Shown piece by piece: positions 43,190 to 53,570 of a stretch of DNA of 64,000 nt (within the stretch, counting starts at the first letter, position 1; each line of letters begins with the position of its first letter). The stretch lies in contig OY294067.1 in NCBI GenBank assembly GCA_958510875.1, positions 59,346,039 through 59,410,038 on the forward strand, in the 5' to 3' direction. The position numbers were made by a program, and so were the translations under genes. Origin of the DNA: Endomychus coccineus. Its lineage: Eukaryota > Arthropoda > Insecta > Coleoptera > Endomychidae. The notes under the pieces were generated by a model. It worked only from the letters and a program-made list of their open reading frames with translations. It was not told the DNA's origin and did not search any database.

Positions 43190-43400
43190 TTCCGATAATT
43201 CAAAAACAATGGAGTTGCCCAGACTGTGATAACTTTTATGTAGGAAGAACCTGCCGTAATTTTAAACTAGATGCAAAGAATATTTTTGTTCTTTCAAACT
43301 TAACAAAAAAGACTGGACCGTTGCTAACCATTTTTTACAAACAGGTCATACATACCTTTCCTAATTTAGATAGCCTAAGCATTTCACATAATCAAACCAA
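43190..43400 (+). pseudogene. GIY-YIG fragment of a PLE
   Basis: The plus strand encodes WSCPDCDNFYVGRTCRNFK, that is the C-x2-C plus YVG half of a PLE GIY-YIG endonuclease with its following arginine. A frameshifted DWTVANHFLQTGHTY then matches the TGHT motif. It is better preserved than the 27.3-kb piece. No reverse transcriptase is attached, and it follows directly on repeat R. Confidence 0.75.
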
Positions 43401-44104
43401 CAGTTAGGCCTATATAAAAGTAATCTTTTCCTTTCTCTTTCAAAGCGTAATAATTATAATGCACAAATGGTCTTTTAATTTCCACTGTATTTTTCCAGCA
43501 TCTACCTGCTTTTGGAATTTTCGATAATCCCTTACTTATTGATGTATTATTTTTCAATTTTGAGAAAATTAAGCAGAAACAGTTCTTTGAAGGTCAAGGG
43601 TAGTTTAGGGCCTTTTGACGTTCAATTTGAACCGTAGAAAAACATCAGTGGTAATATGCCCATTTTGAAGAAAGTAAGATATAAAAAATTGATTTAAGAA
43701 ACACTAACTATAACTTCGCGTTACTTTTAAGTTTTCCAAAAGAATGTTAAAGGAACTTGTGGCATTAGTTTTTCAAGTAGAACACACTCCCTGAATATAC
43801 ATTTTTGCTACACATTTTCGGACATCCTCAATGATAAGTATTGCGACAAGGTTAATATTGCATGCACTAAGACTGTCGTAATCAAAAAAGACCGATTAGA
43901 TATGCTAGGATAATGACAGAATGTAAGTCAGATAATAGATTTATAGCCGATTAAATATACAACCAATGACTGATAATAGCAATAATATTTATTCATTTTC
44001 ATTGTACCTTAGAGCTTAAACAATCACTTGTAAAAATTAATAAATGTAAGTAGTCTCTTCTTCGATTTTTCAGTGTTCGTGTGTCACACTGCGATCGGTA
44101 TTTC
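43401..44104. other. Unassigned region
   Basis: Nothing recognised; probably decayed PLE flank at the start. Confidence 0.4.
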
Positions 44105-44370
44105 ATTAGAAATTTAATTAATTAAAACCCTTGCAAATTCCTACATGCGTCTTTATAATGTTATAAGTATATTTTAGGTAGAATACTCAAATACAATATT
44201 TCTAATAAGGTCTGACAACGTTTTTCTATTACCTCATAAATCTTTAACATCTGGTTCGAAAGTGAATACTTGAGCGTTATATTTTTTGGTTTCAGTCGTA
44301 TACAGACTTTGTTTGACATGAGTTTGTATATTATAAGGAAATTGCCAAGCAGCGGGTTCTTAATACATAC
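44105..44370 (+). mobile_element. PLE-A 3' region, left part (before LTR)
   Basis: 'aatttaattaattaaaaccc', 'cctacatgcgtctttataatg', 'catctggttcgaaagtg' and 'agcgggttcttaatacatac' are in PLE-A order. The copy resumes at 45999 after the LTR. Confidence 0.85.
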
Positions 44371-45998
44371 TGTTATGATTTCATTTCCTAAACAACATAA
44401 AATAATCAAAATTGAACTTACCGAACATTAAAAATCAGAAAAGATCAATAAAATATATAAAATATGGAATTAAAAACATTAGTAAAAGTTAAATTGTAGA
44501 TAGTATAAGGTATTAAACAATTTAGAACAAAATAAACCATAATGTAAATAGAATAAGAAGTATAAACAAGAAAACAGTGAAAGTGGATAAACGTGCAGTG
44601 ATACGAAAGAAGAAATCATAATTGAAAAAATTCCCAGACTATCATAAGATAGCACAAACTATTAAAATATGTTATAGATTTAAGATAGAATTAGGAAATT
44701 CGAGTTCTATAATGTTATAGAAATGTTATTGATAATTTATATTATGTATTAGATTTAAGAAATGGCAAATGTCAAATTTGATATAAATATTGGAATAATC
44801 AAGTTAATATTAACCTAATCATAGGTTATCTTATACCAAAATATGTGGAAAAATGTAGGCAATATTAATTCAAATAACAGAAAGCATAATCACTTTAAAT
44901 AATTTGAAAATCTTCAATAATTCAAAATTTATAGAATCCTCTATTTTGATTGGTCGAGACGATTTAGAAACTTCAAAACAGTCAACAATGAAGAAGAGTT
45001 ATGTCAGTTTTCAACAATGACCAAAGCATCCTTGATAAGCAAAGAAAATTTCTCATTGGTTAGAAATGACATCAACTGGCTTGCCTTTGTAACTCCTATA
45101 AAAGGAAGTCAGAAATAGAGAAGAGTTGAGTTTGCATTTACATCAGAGATCCAAAGCATCTTCTGCAGCTCAAGTATAATTCCATAACCCTAGTTTTTGG
45201 ATAACATCGGAGAACCCAAGTAGTCTCCATAGCTTCGACGAGTTGAAGTAACCGAAGCAAGTAAATTATTTCTACGAATCAAGTAGTGTTCCTGAGTCTT
45301 CGAAGAAAGTTTTAAAGGTTATAATAACCACAGTTCATAAGTAGCATCGTATAAGAGCCAGTCTTCGATAACGTTCCAGTATATTATTGAAGAAGTTTTA
45401 TATCTTTAAAAGAATAAAACAAGTTAACAATTTCATCAACAGTTCCTGAATTTCTAAAGAAGTAACAACGTAGTTTACCTGTGTTTGTGAATAGCAAAGC
45501 ATAGTGTTTTTAAGTGAATAATAAAATCATCAAGAAGATAAAATCAATTGAACATTGCCCACATTTTCAATCATATTAATGGATATAAACTAAAAGTAAG
45601 TTTGTTTATAATATCAACATTGTATTGTTATTTGTATATCAGAATGATAGATTGTCGTTTCTAACTTTGTAAACAAGTATTAATATTGTATAGTTTTTGA
45701 GGTTAAAACATAGAAATATTAGAACATAAAATTAAATCGTAAATTTGTAACCTGAGATACATAGAATCATAAATATTTAAATATAGAAACTTTGAACATT
45801 CCAACAAAATATTGTGTTTAATTCCATATAATATAAAATAGATCATATTCATTCAAACCAAATTAAAAATACATTCAAATCAAACATATAAAATCAAATC
45901 AAAACAAAATAAAGAAAGCTAGCCGGAATAAAATTAAATTAAGAATTCAAACATAATAATCATCATTAATTAATAAACTCATTAGAGTTTAGTTAATA
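44371..45998 (+). mobile_element. Solo LTR, copy 3, inserted in a PLE
   Basis: It starts TGTTATGATTTCATTTCC and ends TTAATA, and is flanked by ATAC (44367-44370, 45999-46002). Because the flanks are the two halves of a PLE-A terminus, the boundaries are well defined. A TATA box is at about 45097 and 'gctagccgg' near the end. The internal region is absent, so the element was removed by LTR-LTR recombination, as usual for solo LTRs. Confidence 0.75.
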
Positions 45999-46260
45999 AT
46001 ACATTAATGTGTTACAATTTCGATTAATCGTGTTTCTGTTCATTTCGGCGACGTGGGCATTTTCAATTGAAATTGGTGCGATAAGGACGCTTTGTGCTGA
46101 TACAATTAGTTTTAAGAAATCCCGTTTTAGACATAATACGTCTTCTGATGATGGTCGTGAGACCGAAACGTACGTAAAGACGAAAATAATAAGCATATGT
46201 GTTAGTGTGACCTATTTCCTGAGAATTTATATATAATTCATACCTGGTTCAAGAATCATT
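45999..46260 (+). mobile_element. PLE-A terminus, right part (after LTR)
   Basis: It continues from 'acattaatgtgttacaattt' through 'gataaggacgctttgtgctg' and the hammerhead to 'gtgacctatttcctgagaat'. It is the closest to a consensus PLE-A terminus in the window. Confidence 0.85.
46139..46182 (+). ncRNA. Hammerhead ribozyme, consensus copy (PLE-A)
   Basis: Self-cleaving RNA fold of type I. Stem I is CGTCTT (46139-46144) with AAGACG (46177-46182). The core is CTGATGA (46145-46151), with an extra T at 46152. Stem II is GGTC, loop GTGA, GACC (46153-46164). GAA is 46165-46167. Stem III is ACG, loop TA, CGT (46168-46175). The cleavage base is A17 at 46176. All invariant residues are present. Hammerheads are known in the terminal repeats of Penelope-like elements, where they are thought to process the RNA; an extra base after A9 is known from a viroid hammerhead. 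The very short stem III implies that it works best as a dimer. Confidence 0.92.
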
Positions 46261-46372
46261 ATCAGTTAGAATTGTTGCTTTTTTTATTTTTTTTACGAAT
46301 TTCTTCGATATGAATCGAAGAATATTAGAAAAATCAATAGTAAATTCGAGTGGACTCTTCACGACTAGTTTT

Positions 46373-46415
46373 CGTCTTAACGTACGTTTCGGTCTCACGA
46401 CCATCATCAGAGACG
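46373..46415 (-). ncRNA. Hammerhead ribozyme with cleavage base U (PLE-A)
   Basis: The minus strand keeps CTGATGA, extra T, GGTC/GTGA/GACC, GAA-A and ACG/TA/CGT. Position 17 is T, which is still cleavable in principle. One T of stem I's 5' strand is missing, leaving CGTCT paired with AGACG. Activity is possible. Confidence 0.75.
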
Positions 46416-46440
46416 TATTATGTCTAAAACGTGATTTCTT
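46373..46440 (-). mobile_element. Inverted PLE-A terminus fragment
   Basis: On the minus strand 'gaaatcacgttttagacata' precedes a hammerhead; the match stops after the ribozyme at 'gaaaactag'. It lies 190 bp from the consensus hammerhead in opposite orientation. Confidence 0.7.
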
Positions 46441-48164
46441 AAGTCACTTCTCAAAATATTCAGAAACTCACATATCGAGAATTGAGGTTAGTAAATGTGA
46501 TGGAATGGATACTTACCATTGTATAGTAACGGTTCCTTTAGATATTTTTTTGTACAATAAATGCTCACTAAATATAATACCCACCAACGTTTAACATAGC
46601 GTCTTTGATCATATTTATAAGTTCCTCGGAACGATTATTTATTTGTTCAATGTTTTACTCAACCTGGGTGGGACGTCTATCGATTTTATTCTCAACAGAC
46701 TTGGGTTTTCTCTCAGATTGGCCTTGGCAGTGATTGCTAGGTTATGAAATCTCATTATAAATAACAGCAGAAAATAAAGTGAACTTTATTCAACGGTTAG
46801 ATCCACAAATAGTGCTTACAATATCATTCCCACTTCCCACACAAATATTTGCTAACAACATTCGAATTATAAGACAACAAATAAATAGATACGGCTGGTT
46901 GAGCACGTACTTTTACATAATCGTTTGTTACTCATTGAACTCACTGTCAGGAATATATTATGGCAGAATCTCTGCCATAAAATAAGCTATTTTTATCGCT
47001 CAAACATTCACTCTATCTGCTATTTTTTATAGTGCTGAATACTCAAGAAACAAGTATTATATAAAATCCAGAGATGGATTTATGCTTGAACAAAATAACA
47101 AGACGCCTTCAACAATAAATAATATTGCTACACACTTTCATTAAAGAAAATAAAATACGAATATGACACATTTGACACAAGCGTCACGTGGTCAAGGTGT
47201 TGGCCTGATTATTACAGTAGGCTATGCACATACGTAAAAACAATATGAAATACATCCTTTTGCTTCTTCTAATCATAATCATGGTACGTGAAGAAATACA
47301 GAAACTTTCTATTTTGCAAATTATAATGTTATTTGCCGAAATTTTAATCGCAGTTGTCTATTTATTGGACGGTATTTTTCGAGATTGCAGAATCATTACT
47401 AGCATAGAATAAGGTTGATAAATTAAAATACTTCCCTTAAGGCGTCGTTCATTCAGAAATTGAATACGGTCCGTCGTCTTTCAATCCTATCAACGTCAGG
47501 AATGTTATTTCTCACAATCTCCGAAAGAAACATTTCATCCGTGACTCCGCAATTATCGGAACTTGCTAGTGTTCCCTCGCGTTTAGTATACAATTCATTG
47601 TGCTTTCTAGGCCAGTCAATATTGTTTACAAAATAGTTTTTTAGGCATTTTTCGATAATTTTGTTTAATTATAACGCAGATATAAACAGTAACACAAACT
47701 TTAGATAATTTTTAACTTCACCATCGTTTTCAGCACCATTTTCTGCATTTTTGCTTTCGTCTCAAAAAAAAAATGTTTCAAGCAATTTTTATCCTTATAT
47801 TGACTAGCCTATTCTCTAAGCATCATGGATCAATTTGGGATGCGGAAACTGCAGGGATTGACTATTTACTTGTTACTATCAAAATGTAGTCAAGATGAAG
47901 TCATGTTAGTCTTATTTCGCTACCTAGAGAACCATCATAGTGTTGAGGTGGGATTCGGATATCTAATTTACATGATAATCATGTTAACAATGGGGCCAAG
48001 TACATAATTTTAACCTAGAATGTAATTGCTTATTGAAGTTCAAACGAAGCAAACGTATCGTAAACAACTGTAATCCGACGTGAACGAGTCCATACTTGAG
48101 AAAAGAATAATGGTGTTTAGAATCCGATTAAATATTCAGTAACCCAAAACTAAGAATTATTTGG
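46441..48164. other. Unassigned region
   Basis: No supported gene. Open frames at 46779-46985, 47224-47412 and 47825-48007 are short, hydrophobic and without motifs. Confidence 0.45.
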
Positions 48165-48405
48165 AAAAATTAAAGGTTGTAGAAAACAAACATAAAACTG
48201 GTGTTGCCGCTTGGACAATAGATAAATAGTGTGCGTGCCAAAGTTATTCTTCTCAAATCATTTGATTTGGCTACTGATTTTTATATAAGTGTTTCACATT
48301 CTATAAGTTACTCTTCGCATTTGTATGAAGATGATGAAATAGATTATTTATATCATTATATCTACACAAATAAATTATATTCAAATTAATAATTTTTAAG
48401 AAAAT
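48165..48405 (-). repeat. Repeat R, 3' part (empty-site copy)
   Basis: The minus strand matches 42150-42315 joined to 43048-43110. At the junction it reads 'gaataactttgg' with one TAA, so it preserves the site before the Harbinger insertion. Its end, 'ccaagcggcaacaccag', marks the repeat's 3' terminus. Confidence 0.75.
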
Positions 48406-48775
48406 GTTAAAAGTATGATATAAATGTCGCGCATAAGCCAGATGTGTAAGATTTATAAGATACTTAAGAAAGGTTTCAGACCTGTACTGGAATATTACTA
48501 TTAAGCATTCTTCCTAAAAACATTTACAACAATTATAAAGACGTATGTAGGAATTTGCAAGAGATTTTATTTAATCAAATTAGTATAAATAAGACTTAGA
48601 TTTTGTGTATCTGTCCTATGATTTACAGAATTGGAATCCCGTTTTATGTGAATCATCTCCAGGATAGATCTTCTATAATAATTGGTTTCCTTAGTTAAGA
48701 TATTAACATTTTTGTAATCAAATTGATGGTTATAATCAAAGCAGTGCTTAGCAAGGGCGGTGGAATTTTCATATA

Positions 48776-48972
48776 TAATACCACAAGAGCTTCAAAATTA
48801 TCGGGTATTTCCCGATAGATTCGTTGCAAACAAATGAAGGAGTCAAGTTTTTCAGGTTAAAAAATCACGAGCGCGAAGCGCGAGTGATTTTTCCTGAAAA
48901 ACTTGACGACTTTATTTGTTTGCAGGGAACCTTGAGGGAAATGCCAGATAATTTTGAAGCTCGTGTGGTATT
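48776..48972. repeat. 197-bp hairpin with GC-rich tip
   Basis: Arms of about 95 bp pair almost end to end. The outer stem has 'aataccacaagagcttcaaa' against its inverted match, the middle has 'gcaaacaaatgaag' and 'gtcaagtttttcagg', and the tip is 'cacgagcgcgaagcgcgagtg'. Only a few bulges occur. A related tip, 'cacgagccgcaggcgagtg', forms a smaller hairpin at 51836-51877. Confidence 0.85.
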
Positions 48973-48979
48973 CGGGGGA

Positions 48980-49435
48980 TTATTTTTCCGTCCCAAATGT
49001 CGGCCAATAGAATTGCACCATGAGACGAAATGTACAGTCCGGAATAGATTGTAAAGCCTTACGCTTGGCATCACGAGCTCCTCGAGCGGTCTTGAATGCA
49101 GCATCCGAAAATGGGTTGATTTTGATGTCGAAATCGTTCAAATACTTTTCTTGAAGTAATTTGGCAGTCTGATTCCACATTGTTTTTATTGTACCTTCCT
49201 TATAGTCTTCTCCATCCATTTTCTTCATATTGTAAGCGTAATCTTTCATAATGTTTGCCAATTGCGCTTCACTCGTTTCAGCACTCAATGTGTATTCCCT
49301 CTTAGTACAAAAAGTAGTAAATTGGTTCCAAACTGTTTTTTTTGCCTTCTCCGTATTAATGGGAACATTTCCTTTGACTTTTTTATCGATGGTGGACAGA
49401 GAACAAACTCCAAATCGACTCATTTTCATGCACAA
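48980..49435 (-). pseudogene. Crypton/KIAA1958-like recombinase N-terminal domain
   Basis: A 151-residue minus-strand frame. Residues ~25-130 have the pattern AKKTVWNQFTTFC, then a MKDYAYNMKKMDGEDYKEGT block, then WNQTAKLLQEKY, NPFSDAAF and ARDAKRKALQ. This resembles the N-terminal, helical (core-binding) part of Crypton-type tyrosine recombinase proteins and their domesticated relatives such as KIAA1958. The catalytic Arg/His/Tyr part is absent. The start methionine opens about 100 bp inside the right end of the TIR element, and the frame runs into its left TIR. Assignment is from pattern memory and is moderate. Confidence 0.5.
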
Positions 49436-49639
49436 TCTCCAATTTTCACAATTGAATTCAACCTGTCAGTTTGACGTGTGGTTAATTTGACTGGATCATG
49501 TTGACTTTTTTATATATAGCAACTACCAGAGAAAATTTTCAAAAAATTATCAGTATAATACCATGTAGGTTGTACCACGTGACGTCGAATGGTGCAATTC
49601 TATTGGTCGATATTTGGGTCGGAAAAATAATCTAAGTTA

Positions 49640-50007
49640 TTATTTCTTGTACTATATTTATGGCCATACATTCTTTTTTGTAAATATTGTTTAGAGATTC
49701 CAGTATAGGTTCCATCACAATCTAAACAATTCAATTTATATACTGTGTGGGTTTGTTTACCTTTAGGTATTACAGGTTTTAGATTTGAGAAATATTTCCC
49801 AACACAGTTAGTAGGTTTATGCGCAACATTTATATCATACTTTTTCAAACATTTCTTGATTTTCTCTGAGGTCTCCGGAATGTATGGTAAAGTTATAAAA
49901 TTGTCTGTATTACCTTTTATGTTATTCTTATATGACGAACCATTATAGATTTTGTTTATTCTCTCTTTAATGATAGGATTGAAGAAAGTTTTTGGGTAGC
50001 CATTCAT
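49640..50007 (-). pseudogene. PLE GIY-YIG endonuclease
   Basis: The minus-strand frame begins NGYPKTFFN and continues with a linker that includes CVGKYFSNLKPV. It then enters the nuclease: TVYKLNCLDCDGTYTGIS, where TVY and YTG are the two halves of the GIY-YIG signature and C-x2-C is the zinc-binding-like insert typical of PLE. The catalytic-type arginine follows in LQKRMYGH. The domain is cut by the composite insertion at 49632, so the last ~13 residues of the frame are foreign. In PLEs this nuclease nicks the target for reverse transcription. Confidence 0.88.
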
Positions 50008-50188
50008 TTCTAGTGTATTACGAACAATTTTTCAATTTTTGGGACGGTCTTCTGCATGGGACAATTTTATCGCGCGGTCTGTAAGGCTGTTTATGACACT
50101 TTTTTTTATAACAAGCTGGTGCAACGGAATTGAAGTGAAGATAACGTTGAGTCCAAACTTCTTTAGTAAACCAAGAGGTTTTTATTTT

Positions 50189-50713
50189 TCAATCTGCATC
50201 ATGCCTAATGTTCATATCTAGGAAATTTATGTTTTTGTTCAATTCTATTTCACAAGTGAATTGAAGTTTACAGTGGAAATTGTTAAATTTATCAATTACA
50301 TATTGAATTTTATCGTTGGGAACGCACATAAGACAATCATCTACATACCGTTTAAAGAATACAGGCCGAAAATCTAATGAACTCATAACAGATTCCTCTA
50401 GGCACTTCATAACGAGGTTAGCAATGGTAGCTGAAATAGGAGATCCCATTGCTGTGCCGAATATTTGTCCAAAATATTGCTCACCATACTGAAAGTATGT
50501 GCATTCTAAACAAAACTTTACAGCATTTATAAATTCCGATTGATCTAGAGGTGTGTGGTTTTTAATCTCTGCCCAACGTTTTTTGATGCTATTCAATGCC
50601 AAAACAACAGGTATATTTGTAAATAAAGAGACAACGTCCAAGGAAATCAATTGATGGTTCACGGGTACGGATTGAATTTTTATAAATTCATTAAAATGCC
50701 ATGAGTCTTTCAC
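50189..50713 (-). pseudogene. PLE reverse transcriptase, partial
   Basis: A 174-residue frame covers the RT palm. Motif A is in SLDVVSLFTNIP, motif B in GTAMGSPISATIANLVM, and motif C, the catalytic YVDD, in FFKRYVDDCLM. Motifs D/E are at KLQFTCEIELNKNINFLDM. This order and the LFTNIP and GSP.S motifs are those of Penelope-like RTs. The fingers region upstream of residue 1 is missing, and after residue 174 the frame breaks, with stops between 50007 and 50189. It is therefore a relic although motifs A-C are intact. Confidence 0.92.
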
Positions 50714-50740
50714 ATAAAATTCATTTTTTCCTATTATTCC

Positions 50741-52077
50741 TATTTATGAGTATACAATATTCTATAATCGTAAGCTACCTCGTGCCAAGATAAATGTTGT
50801 ATAAGGTAATTTTCCTCAGTGTACCAATTTTAAGGAGTTATCGAAATTTGACTTGGCACACTTCGACGTTAGAAGTTAAATTACGACTTTCAGTAATGCA
50901 CAATATCACTTTTAACGTCTAAATTTACTAGAGACCGTCCAGGGTTAACAGAAAAAGAACAACTATAAACTATATGCTTAACAAAACATTAAAGATGTTC
51001 CACTTTGTGAGGTCCGCTGTTAATGATATTCTTATTGAGATTAGAGATATCTTTGCAGAGTATTCATGAAATGTTTGTTGTCTATGATATTATATATCAT
51101 GTATATTGACTTGATTTGATTAGCGCCAGTATAATGTAACCCAAAGATGTTATAATAAAAGACCGGAAATGAGAACGGAAAACTTGAATCTTCTACATTC
51201 CTGTTCTCGTTCGCCGGCAACGGTAACCGATTGCGTAAAGTAATTTATTTTTCAGATCTCGTTTTACTCGCTCATTATCTTCGTAACCTACATTTCTTCG
51301 TTTTCGTTCCGATTGTCTCCAAAACATCCTTTAAAAGCCGAACTTTTCCATGAACGCATTCGATCTCCTTGAAGTTGAGAGTCATAATTAAGCCACTGAA
51401 AGATTATCTCCATTCTCCTCATATTCTCATTATCTGATTTCACTATTATATGATGTTGTACCTATTGTTAAGTAAACAATCGTGAATGGATTCACGTTCA
51501 TTTTTTAACCACTCATAACACCGAGTACGGCTTGGATAGTAAGCTTGTGTAAACATTTTCCATACAAGTTTCCGTTAATGTTTTCCGAAGTTAATAAGTG
51601 ATATCAGAAATCGGTAAACAACAGAAACTTTTTACCTTAAGTACTAACAATAACATCTAGCAAGGCAATTGGCAGATTTGGAAGATTCCAGTCAGAAAGA
51701 GAAGAAAAGACAGTTCGTTCCGAATTTTGCCCTGCAGGCTTGTTTGACCTTCGGAAGTATTATTGATAAGAAACAATCACCCTCATCCACTAAAATAGTA
51801 CCTATATTATTCAACGAGCATATTACGTGGATGAAGTTTACGGCACGAGCCGCAGGCGAGTGTCGTAAATTATCCAAGTGAATAATAGCCATAATATGCA
51901 AGTAGAATACTATACATTGTCCACGACCCATAAATAATACTTTGATACTAATAAACTTTGCTGTTGAAACAAGTCGAACCAACAAATTGTTGACGTTTCA
52001 AATTAAATTCGATCTGACTCGACGTTTCATAGCACGCTCTACTTTTATCGTATTTGTGTATACGTTATACTATCATG
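50741..52077. other. Unassigned region with a GC-tipped hairpin
   Basis: I see no gene I recognise. The open frame at 51669-51881 (DSSQKEKKRQF, ACLTFGSIIDKK) is unplaced. At 51836-51877 'tttacggcacgagccgc' pairs with 'ggcgagtgtcgtaaa', a hairpin like the tip of that at 48.8 kb, and lies at the end of this frame. Confidence 0.45.
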
Positions 52078-52409
52078 TTTCATTTTTATTAAGATTTTTT
52101 TACAAACTTAAACAATCTTCAAAAAATCACATTCGTAAAAAAATTGAATTGTGTTGTCATGCTTACAATGAAAAAAATTAAATCTGCGTGTTTAAATCAA
52201 ATGTTCAAATTGTCCTCCATTGACTTCCATACAATAATACATTCTCTCAAACTAATAAATAAAGAAACAGCAAAACATTTCCTTATGTTGCCTTCATTTT
52301 TGCTTCTTAGAAGGTGTTTATCTGGTTTTAACGTTTCTTCGATCATTTCATGATTTTAATCAATCTGTTGAGTTACTACCCTGCTGATTTGTTTAAAATT
52401 TCAAAAAAT

Positions 52410-52574
52410 ATGGTGTATACATTGCAAGAACGTGTTGAGCTGGTTAGCCTTTATTACCAAAATCAAAATTATGCCCGAGCGGCTGCAAGGATATTTAACG
52501 AAAACCATCCTGAACGTAGCGTTCGCCATAAGTACGTAATGGAATTGATTTCAAAATTTGTGGAGACGGGTTAA
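52410..52574 (+). pseudogene. DD41D transposase N-terminal helix-turn-helix
   Basis: Fifty-four codons from an ATG at 52410: MVYTLQERVELVSLYYQNQ is followed by ARAAARIFNENHPERSV and a VMELISKFVETG helix. This is the helix-turn-helix DNA-binding start common to this transposase group, where it precedes a GSV-type linker. The frame stops at 52574 and the rest is found one frame over from about 52580. The stop/frameshift separates it from the catalytic part. Confidence 0.75.
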
Positions 52575-52600
52575 GTAATGGATAAAAAAAAAGGCACCCA

Positions 52601-53449
52601 TTGGAATTGTTAATGATGAAGGAGCAGCTGTGGCGGTATTGGGACATGTCCAACTTATGCCAAACACGCAAACTGTACGACAACTTTTTGCAGTTTCCGG
52701 TATTAGCCAATCTAACGTACAAAATTAAATTAATTCAGGAATTAAATGATGATGATTGGGATCGAAGGCAAGAGTTTTGCGAAATTATGGTCGAGCGTAT
52801 CAACAATAACCCAAATTTCTTGTACAACGTTTGCTTTTCTGACGAATGCACTTTTTTACTTAATGGAGAGGTTAACCGGCATAACTGTAGAATTTGGAGC
52901 GATACAAATCCTCATGTATTTCGAGAAGCTCACACTCAACATCGGGAAAAGCTAAACGTTTGGGTAGGAATTTTGGGAGACTACCTAATTGAACCTCTGT
53001 TTAATCCTGGTAATTTAAATGGCGAAATTTATCATGAAATGTTGGAAAATGCGATTGATCCGTTAATAACTGAACAATTAGAAAACGGTCCTCTACTACT
53101 TGAACAACAATTGCATTTCCAACAAGACGGAGCTCCTCCTCACTACGCCGCACCAGTTCGACAATACCTCAATTTGCAATACCCCGGTCGTTGGATTGGA
53201 AGAAGAGGTCCTATGGAGTGGACTGCCCGATCTCCTGACCTGAACCCTCTGGACTTCTTCTTGTGGGGACATCTTAAGTCCAAGATTTTTGTGACTCAGC
53301 CTGAAAATTTGGACGAACTACGCCAACGAATTGTAAATGAGTGTCGTCAAATAACTCCAATTATGCTGAACCATGTTAGAGACGGTTTTCAGTCAAGATT
53401 GTATTATTGTATGGAAGTTAATGGAGGACAATTTGAACATTTGATTTAA
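52601..53449 (+). pseudogene. DD41D transposase catalytic region
   Basis: A 282-codon frame with the full DDE/D triad. The first Asp is in NVCFSDECTF, the second in FQQDGAPPHY, the third in SPDLNPLDFFLWG. Exactly 41 residues separate the second and third, hence DD41D (mariner/rosa-like, Tc1/mariner superfamily). RRGPMEWTARSPDLNPLDFF and the C-terminal SRLYYCMEVNGGQFEHL tail are typical. The first ~45 codons are out of frame with the protein (an upstream shift near 52580-52720), but the catalytic part from about 52725 on is uninterrupted. It is the longest conserved protein-coding stretch in the window and could be recent. Confidence 0.88.
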
Positions 53450-53570
53450 ACACGCAGATTTAATTTTTTTTTAAATTTAATTGTAAGCATGACAACACAA
53501 TTCGATTTTTGTACGAATGTGATTTTTTGAAGATTGTTCAAGTTTGTAAAAAAGGCTTAATAAAAATGAG

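Larger units (their letters stand above)
48768..49632. mobile_element. Composite insertion: hairpin plus TIR element in the PLE
   Basis: PLE sequence is broken after 'ggtggaattttc' and resumes at 'ctaagttattatttc'. The insert is in two parts: a long hairpin (48776-48972) and a TIR element (48978-49632) whose ~50-bp ends start GATTATTTTTCCG and contain 'ccaatagaattgcaccat'. No clear target duplication is visible. Confidence 0.7.
48410..50740 (-). mobile_element. Penelope-like retroelement, best copy (RT + GIY-YIG)
   Basis: Minus strand. From 50740 down: reverse transcriptase, a frame-broken linker, GIY-YIG endonuclease, then (after an 865-bp insertion) the NILTKET-type tail remnants and the 3' non-coding region with 'cctacatacgtctttataa'. 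It is 5'-truncated near 50740 and ends before the hammerhead-bearing terminus, at about 48410. It identifies the hammerhead-bearing repeats of this window as Penelope-like. Confidence 0.88.
52080..53570 (+). mobile_element. DD41D mariner-like transposon with ~150-bp TIRs
   Basis: Left TIR (52080-52243) and right TIR (53402-53570) are inverted and about 90% alike. Both hold 'acaatcttcaaaaaatcaca', 'ttgtgttgtcatgcttaca' and 'cgtgtttaaatcaaatgttc'. The right TIR overlaps the last ~15 codons of the transposase, and the left TIR therefore carries their reverse complement. The transposase lies between, in two main frames. Confidence 0.85.

Noticed and set aside
47224..47412. Small membrane protein gene (62 residues, hydrophobic)
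   Set aside because: AT-rich DNA yields such frames by chance; no neighbours, motif or repeat support it.
48776..48972. Bacterial-style terminator or CRISPR-like repeat
   Set aside because: It is a single long hairpin in eukaryotic TE-rich DNA, with no repeat-spacer pattern.
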